Of a DNA stretch of 64,000 nt, positions 50,873 through 60,932 are shown piece after piece. The notes beneath the pieces are model-generated. The model did no database searches. It was given only the letters and a program-made list of their open reading frames with translations, and had not been told where the DNA came from. The stretch comes from Verrucomicrobiota bacterium (GTDB taxonomy: Bacteria; Verrucomicrobiota; Verrucomicrobiia; CAIQCK01). The DNA is taken from NCBI GenBank assembly GCA_026397915.1, contig JAPLTX010000014.1, positions 1 to 64,000 of the forward strand. Reading direction: 5' to 3'. Made by a program: the position numbers and the translations under genes. Position 1 is the stretch's first letter. Each line of letters opens with the position of its first letter.

Positions 50873-51899
50873 CGGCACCGCCCTTGGCACGAAACTCCTC
50901 GACCAGCTTCTTCGCTTCGTCGAACATGTCCGCTGGCACGAACGGGCCGACGAGCTTCGGATAGACGGCCTCGGCGGCCGAGCGCCATGCGGCCAGCGCG
51001 TCGGCCGGCACGGGCACAACGTTCAGCTTGTGCTCCTTCATCGCCTTCACAGCTTCGATGGCTCCTTTGCGCACGTCGGTCTGAATTTTTCCGCCGGCCT
51101 TGCGCGCTGCGGCCTTGATGGCGTCGCGCGCGTCAGCCGGGATGCGCTCCCACGTGCGCTTGTCGAGGATTGTTGCGCCGACCAGCGGTGCCCAGCGCAC
51201 GTCCGTCATGTTGGGCGCGAGCGAATACCACTGGAACGACAGCGCGGCCACCGGAGCCGTGGCGAAAGCCGTGATCATGCCGGTCTGCAATCCCGGCATG
51301 ATGTCGGTGCTGGCCAGCGGCACGACGGTGAAGCCGGCGTTCTTCCAGAGATCGAGAGTCGAGTTGTCGCCGGCCCACGAAAACATTTTGAGTCTCTTCA
51401 GATCGTCAGGCCGCACGACAGACGTCTTGGTGAAGAAGTGGACCCAGCCGGCTTCGCCCCACGTCAGCACGATGAAACCTTTGGCGGCCATCCGCTCTTC
51501 GAGTTTCGGCGCGAGCTTGGCGCGGACGTAGTCCAACTCCGCGTCCGACCGGTAAAGCATCGGGACGCACAGTGCCTGCACGCCGCGGTCAATCTCGGCC
51601 AGCCCCATCGTCGTCACCGCTGCCGCGTGGATCGTGCCGAGACGGATCTTGCTGATCATCTCCGCCTCATCGCCCACGACGCCGCCGGGGTAAATCCTCA
51701 GCTTCACACGGTCGTTGGAAACCTTCCTCCACTCCTCGCCCATTTCCTTGAGGGTGAGGTGCCACGACGAGCCTTCCGGCGCGAGTGTGGCCAGCTTGAC
51801 GGTGACGTTCTGCGCGCGCGCGCCGGGCAGTGCCGCCAGCAACGCGGCGACCACCATCAGCCGCAGCAACGCGGATGAACCGATTCTATTGAAGCTCAT
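50862..51899 (-). CDS. TRAP transporter substrate-binding protein (DctP family)
   Basis: 345 residues from ATG 51899 (GGAAAG 8 nt upstream). Signal peptide MSFNRIGSSALLRLMVVAAL ending about PGARAQ. DctP-type periplasmic receptor: VTVKLATLAPEGSSWHLTLK, VKLRIYPGGVVGDEAEMISK, IHAAAVTTMGLAEID, GFIVLTWGEAGWVHFFT and MITAFATAPVAALSFQWY. The latter part corresponds to the usual ligand-carboxylate-binding arginine region, but no arginine is obvious there, so the substrate may not be a simple carboxylate. It lies between the TatT lipoprotein gene (98 bp upstream) and the fused permease (overlapping), so the three are co-transcribed in that order. Confidence 0.88.
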   Translation of the reverse strand: MSFNRIGSSALLRLMVVAALLAALPGARAQNVTVKLATLAPEGSSWHLTLKEMGEEWRKVSNDRVKLRIYPGGVVGDEAEMISKIRLGTIHAAAVTTMGLAEIDRGVQALCVPMLYRSDAELDYVRAKLAPKLEERMAAKGFIVLTWGEAGWVHFFTKTSVVRPDDLKRLKMFSWAGDNSTLDLWKNAGFTVVPLASTDIMPGLQTGMITAFATAPVAALSFQWYSLAPNMTDVRWAPLVGATILDKRTWERIPADARDAIKAAARKAGGKIQTDVRKGAIEAVKAMKEHKLNVVPVPADALAAWRSAAEAVYPKLVGPFVPADMFDEAKKLVEEFRAKGGAGAN

Positions 51900-51997
51900 G
51901 AGTTTCTTTCCAACAACTGTCTCGGCCGGATTCAGGCGCGGCCGTTGGCGCAATATAACGCGCCTCCTGCAAAAAGTTTCAGGCCGCTGCGGTGGCT

Positions 51998-52918
51998 TCA
52001 CGGGAACAAATCGTCCACGTGTTCCTTCAGCCAGCGCGCCCGTCGCTGCGACACCAGGTTCAGCAGCCGCCATTCCGGCTTCTTGTCCGAGTCCACCGCC
52101 AGCGCCTTGTCGAGCATCTGGAGAAACTCCGTCTTCTTCTGCTCGCCGACGCAAACCGTCTCGGCCAGCCCGACGTAGGCCGAAGCCCGCAACCCGCCGC
52201 TCAATTCTACCGCGCGCGCAAAATGCTTGCGCGCCCGCTCGATCGAGCCGCCCATCGCCGCCGACCGTCCGCCGTCGTAGGCGATGAAGAACTCGTGCAA
52301 CGAACCGCTGTCCCACGCTTCGTCCAACTCCAGCGCGCGTTGCGCCATCGCCGCCGCCGCGGGTAGCTCCGCCATTAACTTCGAGTCGCTCTTGGCCGTC
52401 GAGATCGCCGCCGCCCACGACGCGCCGCTCCAGTAGAGCAGCGGCACGTCCTCGCGCGTCGCGGCTTTCGCCGCACTCGCCGGGTTGTCGCGCAACAGCC
52501 GGCCGAAATCCTTGTGCGTCACCTCCAACCCGCGCAGGCCGTAGTCGCGCGCGCGCAGGTAGAGCTTGCGGGCGCGGGCCCGCATCGCGGTGGCCTTCGT
52601 CAGGTCCTGCGACTCGATTTCATCGGCGTCCATCTGCACGAATGCGAAAGCGTATTCGGTGAAACCAGAGGCGAGCGCCAGCAACAGACCGCGGTGTTCC
52701 GGCAGGTCCACCAGCAGGCTCTCCATCGTCTTCAGGCCAAAAGGAATCGCCTCGCGCACCAGTTGCGGATCGTCGTCCGAGGAGAACGTGCCGCCCGAAC
52801 CCGCTAGCGCGTCGGCGACCTGCCGCGTTGCCATCCGGCGCAGCGAACAGCCGCACGCCAGCACCGCCATCAGGCAAGCACACGTCACCAGTTCCAAGCG
52901 CCTCATTGCGATCTTCAT
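51998..52918 (-). CDS. TRAP transporter-associated lipoprotein TatT (T component)
   Basis: 306 residues from ATG 52918; a second ATG at 52906 is possible. Lipoprotein signal (LVTCACLMAVLACGCSLRRM). The body is all-helical with TPR-like pairs: REAIPFGLKTMESLLVDLPE, LLALASGFTEYAFAFVQMDA, LYLRARDYGLRGLEVTHKDF, LLYWSGASWAAAIS, IERARKHFARAVELSGG and LGLAE-like AYVGLAETVCVGEQKKTEFL. This matches the T-component family first described in Treponema (TatT), where a trimer binds the DctP receptor in the periplasm. Its position directly upstream of dctP-like and dctQM-like genes supports the call. It gives the complete TRAP-TPR (TPAT) layout, which is a minority among TRAP systems. Confidence 0.86.
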   Translation of the reverse strand: MKIAMRRLELVTCACLMAVLACGCSLRRMATRQVADALAGSGGTFSSDDDPQLVREAIPFGLKTMESLLVDLPEHRGLLLALASGFTEYAFAFVQMDADEIESQDLTKATAMRARARKLYLRARDYGLRGLEVTHKDFGRLLRDNPASAAKAATREDVPLLYWSGASWAAAISTAKSDSKLMAELPAAAAMAQRALELDEAWDSGSLHEFFIAYDGGRSAAMGGSIERARKHFARAVELSGGLRASAYVGLAETVCVGEQKKTEFLQMLDKALAVDSDKKPEWRLLNLVSQRRARWLKEHVDDLFP

Positions 52919-53061
52919 ACCATGTTCCACGGGCCGGAAACATACCGGAGGCACCGCCAAAAAACAAACGCTCGCTGAACGGCAATGCCCGCTGTGCCCC
53001 GGCGCATTCGGGCGTGACTTGGACGAAACGAAGCCTAAGATTCGGCGTCACGAGAACAGCC

Positions 53062-56000
53062 ATGAAAACATTTCGCCCGCTCCGCTCGTTGTTTGGAACC
53101 GCCGCTCTTCTGGCCGCCGCGCTCTCCTCGCTGGCTTTCACGCCGCCACGCGACACGGCGGGACCACTCACCGTCAGCATCGCCGACCCCGGCGAAGTGA
53201 CGGCGTTGGAGAAGTCCATTGCTGTGCCGGTGACTCTCGCCAACGCCGGCGACGAACCGCTTTCCGGCGTCGTGCGCGTGTCGGTGACCGACGACTGGCG
53301 CGTCGAGGGCGAACCGGCGCGGAAGTTCACGCTCGCGCCGAAAGCCACGCAGAAACTGCTGTTCTCGGTCGTCGCCGGCAAAGGCACCTACGCGGCACTT
53401 TACCCGGTCCACGCCCGCGTCGAGTTCCGCGCGGCGAAGGGCAAGCCGCAGTCCGCGCATGCCATCCTGATCCTGTCGGTGTCGCGCGAGGCGCTGGCGG
53501 CGGAGAAGAAAGCGGAGCCGCCGGCGGTGGCGCGCGCGCCGCAGCGCGGGCCGCTGAGCCTGTTCACGGTGAAACCTTTCCAAACGACAATCGCCGTAAA
53601 CGGCAAAGCGCCGGTGGTGAAGCCGGTCGGCTGGCACGGCAGCGACGAGGCCACCGGTTGCAGCGTGGGAATCTCCGACGCGGACCGCGGCGAGAGGCGG
53701 CGCGCGTTCAACGTTCATCCACCGTATCGCAGCGGTTGGGGCGACGCGCTGATGGACTTCCGCGTTGCGTTGCCGAAGCAGAAGCCGATCCACCTCGACT
53801 TCGCCACCGCCATCCGCGACGCCAATCTGAAACGCGAAGGGGCAAGTGACGGCGTGGATTTCCGCGTGTTTGTCAGCGACGGCGGCGAGTTCAAGCAACT
53901 CTTCGCGCGCTTCTCCGACGCCAAACGCTGGGAGCCGGCGCGCGTGGACCTGTCCGATTACGCGGACCGCGAGATCACGCTGCGGCTCTTCACGGGGCCG
54001 GGGCCGAAACACAACACCTCATGCGACTCGTCGTTCTGGGCCGAGCCGACAGTATGGGTTGGCGCGCCAGTCGCAGCGGAACCGGAGGACCGTCGCGCGG
54101 CGCGGCGGCAAGCGGCGGTGCGCGCGGCACGGGCGGCGCTGGCTGGCGATGTGGTCAACTGGACCTGGAAGCTGGCGAACGAAGCGGGCACGGTTGGCGT
54201 CGCCGTCGTGGCGGGGCCGAATGGTCTGGCGGACGCGTTCATCGCGTTCGCGGACGAAAAGCGCGAGTTGGTCTTTGACGGCTTTGCCTTCGAGGTTGAC
54301 GGACTGCCGATTGCGGCGGGCAAAGCTGGATTGATCTGCGACCGCGTCGAGGACAGCTTCCGCGGTGGCAAAGGCGTGCTCGACCATTATCTGTTGAAAG
54401 GCGACGCGCCGGTGCGCGCGCAGGCGAAGCTCTGGGTCGAGAAAGGCGCGCTGCGGGTGGCGTTCTCGATGCCCGGCGCGAAACGCGACCTGCGCGGCGA
54501 GCCGCGGTTCACTTCGCTGGCTATCGGCCCGGCGTCGGAGAAGGCTCGGCGCGTTTATGCCGGCTTCGGCAACGTCATCCAGGATCCCGGCAAGTTCGAC
54601 CTGCGCGGTGGCGGCTTCACGCTCTCGACGCGGCATGCCGGCGCGGACTTCGCGGGCGGGTTGTCGCTGGTGCAGGCGGTGGACATCTTTCCCGACTCGC
54701 TGCGCGTGGACCCGGAGACGCGGCGTTGCTCGTTGGTGGCGCACCATGACGCGACGTTCTCGTTCGTGCCGTCGCAGCGCGGTGCGTTCGCGGCAGCGCG
54801 GGTGTATCGCGCCATCGCCAACTTCAAGCCGGCTGGCGGCGTTGCGAAGATTCAAGGCAAGATTTGCCTCGACCAGTGGGGCGGCGACTATCGCGAAGCC
54901 GCCGATGGCATCGAGCAGTCCGCGCGTTACGGCCTGACCGACGCAGTGTTCGTGAAGCACGTCTGGCAGCGTTGGGGCTACGACTACCGGCTGCCGGACA
55001 TTTACCCGCCGGCGGGAAACCAGGAGGACTTCATGGCGATGGTGGCGGCGTGCAAGCGCAACGGCATCCTGTTCTGCCCTCACGACAACTACATTGATTT
55101 CTATCCCGACGCCGACGGCTATTCCTACGACCACATCATCTTCAACCCGGACGGCACGCCGCAGAAGGCGTGGTTCAACAAGGGCCGCGACGCGCTGAGC
55201 TACCGTTGGCTGCCGACGGCGTTCCAGCCGTGGCTCGACCGCAACCTGCGGCTGATGAAGCGCGGCTTTGCGCCGACGAGCTGCTTCGTGGACGTCTTCT
55301 CGGCCATCCCGCCGGTTGATTTCTACAACCGCTTGGGCCGGTTCTATCCGAAGACAGTTTGCGCCGAGCGGTGGGGCGCGGCGTTCGACCGCATCCGCGC
55401 CGTGTTCGGCAACAACGCGCCGCAGATCAGCGAGGCGGGCCAGGACGGTCTCATCGGCCATCTCGACGCGAGTCAGAGCGACCACAGCGGCTGGATGCCG
55501 GGGCACGAGACGCACTTCAACTGGCGGATGGAGGCGGGCGACGCCGAGCGCGTGCCGTGGCACGACATGGCCAGCCACGGCGCATTCGTGCTGCTCGCAG
55601 GTGGCTTGGGACATCGTTACTCCGGCGAAGGCGACCAGTTCCTCCACGGCTACGCCAGCGACGATTACCTGAGCAACACCGTCATCGGCGGCCGCAACCC
55701 AATGTGCGACGGGCCGTTCTCGCGGCGCGCGGTGATGACCTACTGGCTGTTGCACGATGTCTGCGCGGTGCTGGCGCGGCGCGAACTGCTGTCGCACGAG
55801 TTCGCCGGCGACGACATCCACCGACAAAGCGTGAAGTTTGCCGGCGGCGCGACGGTTCATTCCAATCGTGGCGCGAGCGACTGGCAGGTTGGCGGTGCGA
55901 CGCTGCCGCGCTACGGCTTCGTCGTGCGCGCGGGCGATTGCGAGGCGGGCGTGACGCGACGCGACGGCGTCATCGCCGGTTTCGCGAAGAAGCCGGGCGA

Positions 56001-56781
56001 ACTGTTTGCCGACGCGAGGCCGGACGCCTCGGAGAATCCGGGCTGCGTCGAGCCACGCGTGCTCGGCCTTGAGGATTTGGGCAACGGCCGGTTCCGGCTG
56101 CGCACCGAATGCGTCGTGACGCGCGGCGTGCCTGAAGGCTACCGAGCGTTTGTCCACTTCGCGGACGAGAAGCGCAGCTTCGCCGAAGGTATCGTGTTTC
56201 AGGGAAACTGGAAACTGGACGCGACAAGACTGGCGACGCCGGGAACCTACGCCGCGGTGATCGAGAGCAGCGTCCCTGACTCCGTGAAGCTGCCGGCGAC
56301 GGTCGCTGTTCGCTGCGGCTTCTACCATCCCGGCAAAGGCGGCCACCGGCTGATGATGCTCGGCTCGGTGGACGGCTCCGGTCGCACGCGTTGCGGCAAA
56401 ATCGAGATCAAGCGCGAGGGCGGACGCGTCACCGTCGCCTTCCAGCCAGAACCGCCCAGCACCGAACTCGCGATGCAGCGAGCGCGCGTGAACAGCGCGG
56501 GCAAGGTCGTGGACTTCGGCCCGGTCGCAACGAACGGCGCGTTCCGATTGCGCCACGGCAGTGCCGAGATGGAACTGACGCCGCTACCGTCGTCGCCGCC
56601 GTTCCAAGCGATACTGCGGCTTGACCGGCTCAGCGCGAGTGGCAAGAAGATTGAGCGTGTCGTGACGCTCGGCAGCGATGGCAAGCCGGTTGGCGAGCAG
56701 GCGTTTCGACAGGACGGTGGCACATTGCAGCTCACGCACGACGGCAAGGCGTTTGCTTATCGCGTTCGTTTCGCCAAGTAA
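53062..56781 (+). CDS. Large secreted glycosidase-like protein
   Basis: 1239 residues from ATG 53062, with signal peptide [21 protein letters not shown]-terminal beta domains ([19 protein letters not shown] and a lectin-like [20 protein letters not shown]) come first. From about residue 390 to 600 is a beta-supersandwich-like region, followed by a TIM-barrel-like domain (about 610-900): [77 protein letters not shown] and [16 protein letters not shown]. These have paired acidic residues fit for catalysis. C-terminal beta domains end the protein. The layout recalls DUF5696/GH101-like proteins, but I cannot name the family with certainty. The frame is open upstream to 52828, but that part is antisense to TatT. 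Confidence 0.72.
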   Translation: MKTFRPLRSLFGTAALLAAALSSLAFTPPRDTAGPLTVSIADPGEVTALEKSIAVPVTLANAGDEPLSGVVRVSVTDDWRVEGEPARKFTLAPKATQKLLFSVVAGKGTYAALYPVHARVEFRAAKGKPQSAHAILILSVSREALAAEKKAEPPAVARAPQRGPLSLFTVKPFQTTIAVNGKAPVVKPVGWHGSDEATGCSVGISDADRGERRRAFNVHPPYRSGWGDALMDFRVALPKQKPIHLDFATAIRDANLKREGASDGVDFRVFVSDGGEFKQLFARFSDAKRWEPARVDLSDYADREITLRLFTGPGPKHNTSCDSSFWAEPTVWVGAPVAAEPEDRRAARRQAAVRAARAALAGDVVNWTWKLANEAGTVGVAVVAGPNGLADAFIAFADEKRELVFDGFAFEVDGLPIAAGKAGLICDRVEDSFRGGKGVLDHYLLKGDAPVRAQAKLWVEKGALRVAFSMPGAKRDLRGEPRFTSLAIGPASEKARRVYAGFGNVIQDPGKFDLRGGGFTLSTRHAGADFAGGLSLVQAVDIFPDSLRVDPETRRCSLVAHHDATFSFVPSQRGAFAAARVYRAIANFKPAGGVAKIQGKICLDQWGGDYREAADGIEQSARYGLTDAVFVKHVWQRWGYDYRLPDIYPPAGNQEDFMAMVAACKRNGILFCPHDNYIDFYPDADGYSYDHIIFNPDGTPQKAWFNKGRDALSYRWLPTAFQPWLDRNLRLMKRGFAPTSCFVDVFSAIPPVDFYNRLGRFYPKTVCAERWGAAFDRIRAVFGNNAPQISEAGQDGLIGHLDASQSDHSGWMPGHETHFNWRMEAGDAERVPWHDMASHGAFVLLAGGLGHRYSGEGDQFLHGYASDDYLSNTVIGGRNPMCDGPFSRRAVMTYWLLHDVCAVLARRELLSHEFAGDDIHRQSVKFAGGATVHSNRGASDWQVGGATLPRYGFVVRAGDCEAGVTRRDGVIAGFAKKPGELFADARPDASENPGCVEPRVLGLEDLGNGRFRLRTECVVTRGVPEGYRAFVHFADEKRSFAEGIVFQGNWKLDATRLATPGTYAAVIESSVPDSVKLPATVAVRCGFYHPGKGGHRLMMLGSVDGSGRTRCGKIEIKREGGRVTVAFQPEPPSTELAMQRARVNSAGKVVDFGPVATNGAFRLRHGSAEMELTPLPSSPPFQAILRLDRLSASGKKIERVVTLGSDGKPVGEQAFRQDGGTLQLTHDGKAFAYRVRFAK

Positions 56782-56869
56782 GCGCGCCAGTCCGGCTTTC
56801 GAGCTTGAGTATCGGCCGGTTCCGTCGTTGATTAGCACGCGGAAGGCGCCACTTGGAGAGAGAACTCTT

Positions 56870-57664
56870 ATGAACCCAGTTGCCCTCATCACCGGCGCGT
56901 CGCGCGGCATCGGCCGCGGGATCGCGATGGAACTCGCCAAGGTCGGCCACGATCTCGTCATCAACTACGCCGGCAACGCCGAAGCGGCGCGGCTGACGCA
57001 GGCGGATTGCCTGGCCGCTGCCAAATCCAAAATCCGCGCCGAGGTCTGCCAAGGCAACGTCTCCGTCGCGGCGGACCGTCAACGACTGGTAGAGTTCACG
57101 CGGCAGACGTTCGGGCGGCTGGATTTGCTGGTAAACAACGCGGGCGTCGCGCCAACGGTGCGCGCGGACATCCTGGAAGCGGGCGAGGAGAGTTTCGACC
57201 GGCTGATCAACATCAACTTGAAGGGGCCGTATTTCCTGACGCAATCGGTGGCGCGGTGGATGGTGGAGCAGGCGAAGGCGGCGGGCGGCGGCCCGTCGGG
57301 CAGCTACCGGCCGAAGATCGTGATTGTGTCGTCCATCTCGGCTTACACGGCGTCGTCGAACCGGGGCGATTACTGCGTGTCGAAGGCGGGGCTGGCGATG
57401 ATGACGAAGCTCTACGCGGCGCGGCTGGCGGAGCATGGCATCAACGTCTTCGAGATCCGTCCGGGCGTCATCGCCACCGACATGACCGGGCCGGTGAAGG
57501 CGAAATACGACGCGCTGATCGCCGGCGGGCTGACGCCGATCAAACGCTGGGGCACGCCGGAAGACGTGGGCCGCGCGGTGGTGGCGATTGCGCAGGACTT
57601 GCTGCCGTTCTCCACCGGCGAGGTCATCAACGTGGACGGAGGATTTCATTTGCGGACAGTATGA
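56870..57664 (+). CDS. Short-chain dehydrogenase/reductase
   Basis: 264 residues from ATG 56870 (GGAGAG about 10 nt upstream). Classical SDR: cofactor motif TGASRGIG (TGxxxGxG) right at the N-terminus, NNAG motif in [12 protein letters not shown], catalytic Ser-Tyr-Lys in [20 protein letters not shown] then VSKAG, and the end [15 protein letters not shown]. It is closest to the 3-oxoacyl-ACP reductase/sugar dehydrogenase type. The substrate is likely a sugar or keto-acid intermediate, but motif evidence does not decide. Cytoplasmic; 25 bp upstream of a histidine kinase gene on the same strand. The longer frame from 56678 overlaps the previous gene and lacks a start signal. Confidence 0.9.
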   Translation: MNPVALITGASRGIGRGIAMELAKVGHDLVINYAGNAEAARLTQADCLAAAKSKIRAEVCQGNVSVAADRQRLVEFTRQTFGRLDLLVNNAGVAPTVRADILEAGEESFDRLININLKGPYFLTQSVARWMVEQAKAAGGGPSGSYRPKIVIVSSISAYTASSNRGDYCVSKAGLAMMTKLYAARLAEHGINVFEIRPGVIATDMTGPVKAKYDALIAGGLTPIKRWGTPEDVGRAVVAIAQDLLPFSTGEVINVDGGFHLRTV

Positions 57665-57689
57665 TGGTGCGAAACCCAACGAGAAGGCG

Positions 57690-59465
57690 ATGAAGCCCCA
57701 ACGACACCCGGCCGATTGGTTCGAGATTACGGCGCATTTGTGCGGGGCGGCGACGGCCAGCATCGGGACGATGGCGATGGCGGGATGGGTGACGGGATTG
57801 CGCGAACTGGCTGGCGTGAGCGTGGACTGGATTCCGATGGCGCCGAACACGGCGCTGGCGTTCATTGCGCTTGGCACGGCACTGGCCTTGGTCCAACACG
57901 GCAGCCGGCGCAACATCGTGATCGCCAAACTGTTGAGCGCAGCGGTCGCGCTCGTTGTTCTTGCGCGGCTCAGTGAGTCGGTCACGGGCGCGGACTTGAG
58001 AGTGGACCGCTGGATCTTCAACGTGCCGACGGAGTTCTTGGGGCTGATTCCGGTGGGGAAGATGGCGTTCGTGACAGCGTTGAGTTTTCTTTGTGTCGGC
58101 GTCGCGTTGCTCCTGATCGCGTTCGGCCGATGGCGGCTGCTGGCCGAAGCGTTGGCTGTGGTGGTGGCGTTTGTCGGCGTGATCTTTTTTCTCGGCTACA
58201 TTTACCAGGCTCCGCTGCTCTACCGGGGATCGGTGATTCCGATGGCCATCACCACTGCCACGGCGTTTTGTTTCCTCGGCGTGGGCACGCTGATCTCTGT
58301 GGCAGGCCGCGATCTGGCTGTGCGCAGGCGGTCAGCCCAGCAACTGCAGTTGCAGGTGGCCGCTCTCAATGCGGCGGGCACGTCCATCCTGATTACAGAC
58401 CGGCAGGGCACCATCCTCTGGTGCAATCCGGCGTTCACCGAACTGACCGGTTACACCGCGGCGGAAGCGATCGGGAAGAACCCGCGTATCCTGAAGTCGG
58501 GCAAACATGACGCGGCATTTTATCAGCATCTCTGGAGAAGAATCCTGGCGGGCAGAATCTGGCACGGCGAGATCATCAACAAGCGCAGGGATGGTAACCT
58601 TTATACGCAGGAAATCACCATCACGCCCGTGCGCGACGCGCGCGGCGAGATCGCGCACTTCATCGCCATCGAGCAGGACATCACGCTGCGCAAACGCGCT
58701 GAAGCAGAGCTTCGTCGGACCAGGGACGCAGCCGAGGCGGCCAACCGCGCCAAGAGCATCTTCCTGGCGAACATGAGCCACGAGTTGCGCACGCCGCTGA
58801 ACTCCGTCATCGGGTTTGCCAACGTCCTGCTGAAGAACAAATCGGGGAAGCTGGATGCCACCGATCTGGGCTTCCTGGAACGAATCGCGGCCAACGGCAA
58901 ACACCTGCTGGATATGATCGGGCAGGTGCTCGAACTATCCGACATCGAAGCGCATCGAGTGCAATTGCAAACCGCGCCGGTGGCATTGGACCGCTTGATT
59001 CTGGGCATCATCGCCGGGTTCGAGTTTCAGCTTCGCGACCGGCCCATCGCGTTATCCGCTGAACTGCTCGACCGCATTGCCCCGTTGGAAACCGATGAGG
59101 CGAAACTCAAAGAGGTGCTCGTCACTCTCATCGGCAACGCACTGAAGTTCACCGAGCGAGGCAGCGTTGTCGTGCGGGTGGCGGTGGATGAAAATACCCG
59201 CCAGCCCGTTCGCGTGGATGTGGCCGATACGGGCATCGGCATCCCCAAAGACCGGCTCTCGGCGATCTTCGAGGCGTTCCAGCAAGCCGACTCCAGCATG
59301 GCGCGCAAATACGACGGCGTCGGTCTCGGCCTGACACTGGCCAAGGCGTTGTGCCACCTCATGGGCTACCGCGTCGAAGTCCACAGCGAGGCCGGCAAAG
59401 GCTCCACCTTCAGCGTGGTGTTGTCGTCTCGCCCGGCTCGAACCGCGCCGACAGCAAAGGGTTGA
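57690..59465 (+). CDS. Membrane PAS-domain sensor histidine kinase
   Basis: 591 residues from ATG 57690 (GAGAAGG just upstream). N-terminal multi-helix membrane sensor of six to seven helices (about 10-215; for example APNTALAFIALGTALALVQH, IIFFLGYIYQ-like segment, AITTATAFCFLGVGTLISVA). Then a PAS domain (about 225-340: ALNAAGTSILITDRQGTILW, FTELTGYTAAEAIGKNPRIL), PAC end HFIAIEQDITLRKRAE, HisKA with H364 in MSHELRTPLNSVIGFANVLL, and the catalytic ATPase with N-box TLIGNALKFTERGSVVVRV and G-boxes ADTGIGIPKDRLSAIFEAFQ and GVGLGLTLAK. No receiver domain is attached and no response regulator gene is next to it. Signal unknown. The next gene is a GH88-like hydrolase. Confidence 0.93.
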   Translation: MKPQRHPADWFEITAHLCGAATASIGTMAMAGWVTGLRELAGVSVDWIPMAPNTALAFIALGTALALVQHGSRRNIVIAKLLSAAVALVVLARLSESVTGADLRVDRWIFNVPTEFLGLIPVGKMAFVTALSFLCVGVALLLIAFGRWRLLAEALAVVVAFVGVIFFLGYIYQAPLLYRGSVIPMAITTATAFCFLGVGTLISVAGRDLAVRRRSAQQLQLQVAALNAAGTSILITDRQGTILWCNPAFTELTGYTAAEAIGKNPRILKSGKHDAAFYQHLWRRILAGRIWHGEIINKRRDGNLYTQEITITPVRDARGEIAHFIAIEQDITLRKRAEAELRRTRDAAEAANRAKSIFLANMSHELRTPLNSVIGFANVLLKNKSGKLDATDLGFLERIAANGKHLLDMIGQVLELSDIEAHRVQLQTAPVALDRLILGIIAGFEFQLRDRPIALSAELLDRIAPLETDEAKLKEVLVTLIGNALKFTERGSVVVRVAVDENTRQPVRVDVADTGIGIPKDRLSAIFEAFQQADSSMARKYDGVGLGLTLAKALCHLMGYRVEVHSEAGKGSTFSVVLSSRPARTAPTAKG

Positions 59466-59511
59466 CGCCCCCTTCCTCGCCGGAATAGTTTTGCTGCCGA
59501 GGTTTCGACTT

Positions 59512-60906
59512 ATGATCAAGATCAACCATTCGCTCAGCGCGAAAACTCTCCAGCCCAAATTGGAAAGGTTGTTCGACCTTTCCGGAAGGAAGATCCTCGC
59601 CATCCAGCGCTCGTGGAACCCGGCCAAGGGCACGCCAGTATTCACCACGCGCGGCCGTTACACCTCGCGCGGTTGGACGGAGTGGACGCAAGGATTTCAG
59701 TTCGGCTCGGCGGTGCTTCAATACGACGCCACCGGCGAAGAGAAGTTTCTTGCCATTGGCCGGCGCAAAACAGTCGAGCTGATGGCGACGCACGTCAGCC
59801 ACATCGGCGTCCACGACCACGGCTTTAACAATGTCTCCACCTACGGCAACCTTCTGCGCCTGATGCGTGAGGGGCGGATTGACTTCAACGAGTGGGAAAA
59901 GAACTTCTACGAACTGGCGTTGAAGGTTTCCGGCGCCGTGCAGGCCGCGCGTTGGACCAGGATCTCACCGGCCTGTGCAACCAAGCTCAGCGGCAAGACG
60001 CGAGATCGCGGCTACATCCACACGTTCAACGGTCCGCACTCGCTCTTTGCCGATACCATCCGCTCGCTGCGAGCGCTGGCGGTGGCGCATGAACTCGGTC
60101 ACGTGCTGATGGGCGAGGGTGACCGGAAGATTTCGCTGCTGGCGCGGTTGGTGGAGCACGCCGACACGACGGCGATGTTCAATGTGTTCTACGGCGAAGG
60201 GCGCGATACCTACGACGTGCGGGGTCGCGTGGCGCACGAGAGCATTTTCAACGTCACTGACGGCAACTACCGCTGCCCCAACTCGCAGCAGGGCTACTCG
60301 CCGTTCTCGACCTGGACGCGCGGGTTGGCGTGGATCATCTGCGGCTACGCCGAACAACTGGAGTTTTTCAAGACGCTCGGTGATGCGGAGCTGAAACCGT
60401 TCGGCGGACGCAAGGCCGTCGCCGACATGTTGCTGGAGGCGGCGGTGGCGACGGCGGATTTCTACATTGAGAACACGCCAACCGATGGCGTGCCCTACTG
60501 GGATACCGGCGCGCCGGGCTTGGCGAAGCTTGGTGATTATCTGGGCAGACCTGCGAATCCGTTCAACGACCACGAGCCGGTGGACAGTTCCGCCGCCGCC
60601 ATCGCCGCGCAAGGCCTCTTGCGCCTCGGTAACTACCTCGGCGTCGCGAAAGGCAGGCATTACCTCCAAGCCGGCCTCACTGTCGCTGACACGCTCTTCG
60701 CCGAGCCGTATCTCTCGACGAAGCCGGACCACCAAGGGCTGCTGCTGCACTCCATTTACCACCGCCCAAACGGCTGGGATTACGTGCCGCCCGGCTCAAA
60801 GATTCCGCGCGGCGAAAGCTCGATGTGGGGCGACTACCACGCGCGCGAACTGGCGCTGTTGCTGCTGCGCGAGGCGAAAGGCCGGTCGTATCTGAAGTTC
60901 TTCTGA
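59512..60906 (+). CDS. Glycoside hydrolase family 88-like unsaturated uronyl hydrolase
   Basis: 464 residues from ATG 59512 (GAGG about 9 nt upstream); TTG at 59491 is less likely. An (alpha/alpha)6-toroid GH88 pattern: GWTEWTQGFQFGSAVLQYDA, HDHGFNNVSTYGNLLRL with the second catalytic-type region, LVEHADTTAMFNVFYGEGRD, QQGYSPFSTWTRGLAWIICG, GVPYWDTGAPG and DHQGLLLHSIYHRPNGWDYV. Family members remove the 4,5-unsaturated uronic acid left by polysaccharide lyases. No signal peptide, so it would act on imported oligosaccharides in the cytoplasm. A partner for the lyase-like protein at 30998 and the sulfatases is plausible. Usual length is 350-400, so it has extra sequence. Confidence 0.87.
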   Translation: MIKINHSLSAKTLQPKLERLFDLSGRKILAIQRSWNPAKGTPVFTTRGRYTSRGWTEWTQGFQFGSAVLQYDATGEEKFLAIGRRKTVELMATHVSHIGVHDHGFNNVSTYGNLLRLMREGRIDFNEWEKNFYELALKVSGAVQAARWTRISPACATKLSGKTRDRGYIHTFNGPHSLFADTIRSLRALAVAHELGHVLMGEGDRKISLLARLVEHADTTAMFNVFYGEGRDTYDVRGRVAHESIFNVTDGNYRCPNSQQGYSPFSTWTRGLAWIICGYAEQLEFFKTLGDAELKPFGGRKAVADMLLEAAVATADFYIENTPTDGVPYWDTGAPGLAKLGDYLGRPANPFNDHEPVDSSAAAIAAQGLLRLGNYLGVAKGRHYLQAGLTVADTLFAEPYLSTKPDHQGLLLHSIYHRPNGWDYVPPGSKIPRGESSMWGDYHARELALLLLREAKGRSYLKFF

Positions 60907-60932
60907 AGTAGTCGCGCCACGGAGTGACTCGC

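Noticed and set aside
54019..56556. 845-residue open frame on the minus strand
   Set aside because: A GC-rich shadow of the 1239-residue gene: Arg/Ala/Val-rich without recognisable domains, signal or ribosome site.
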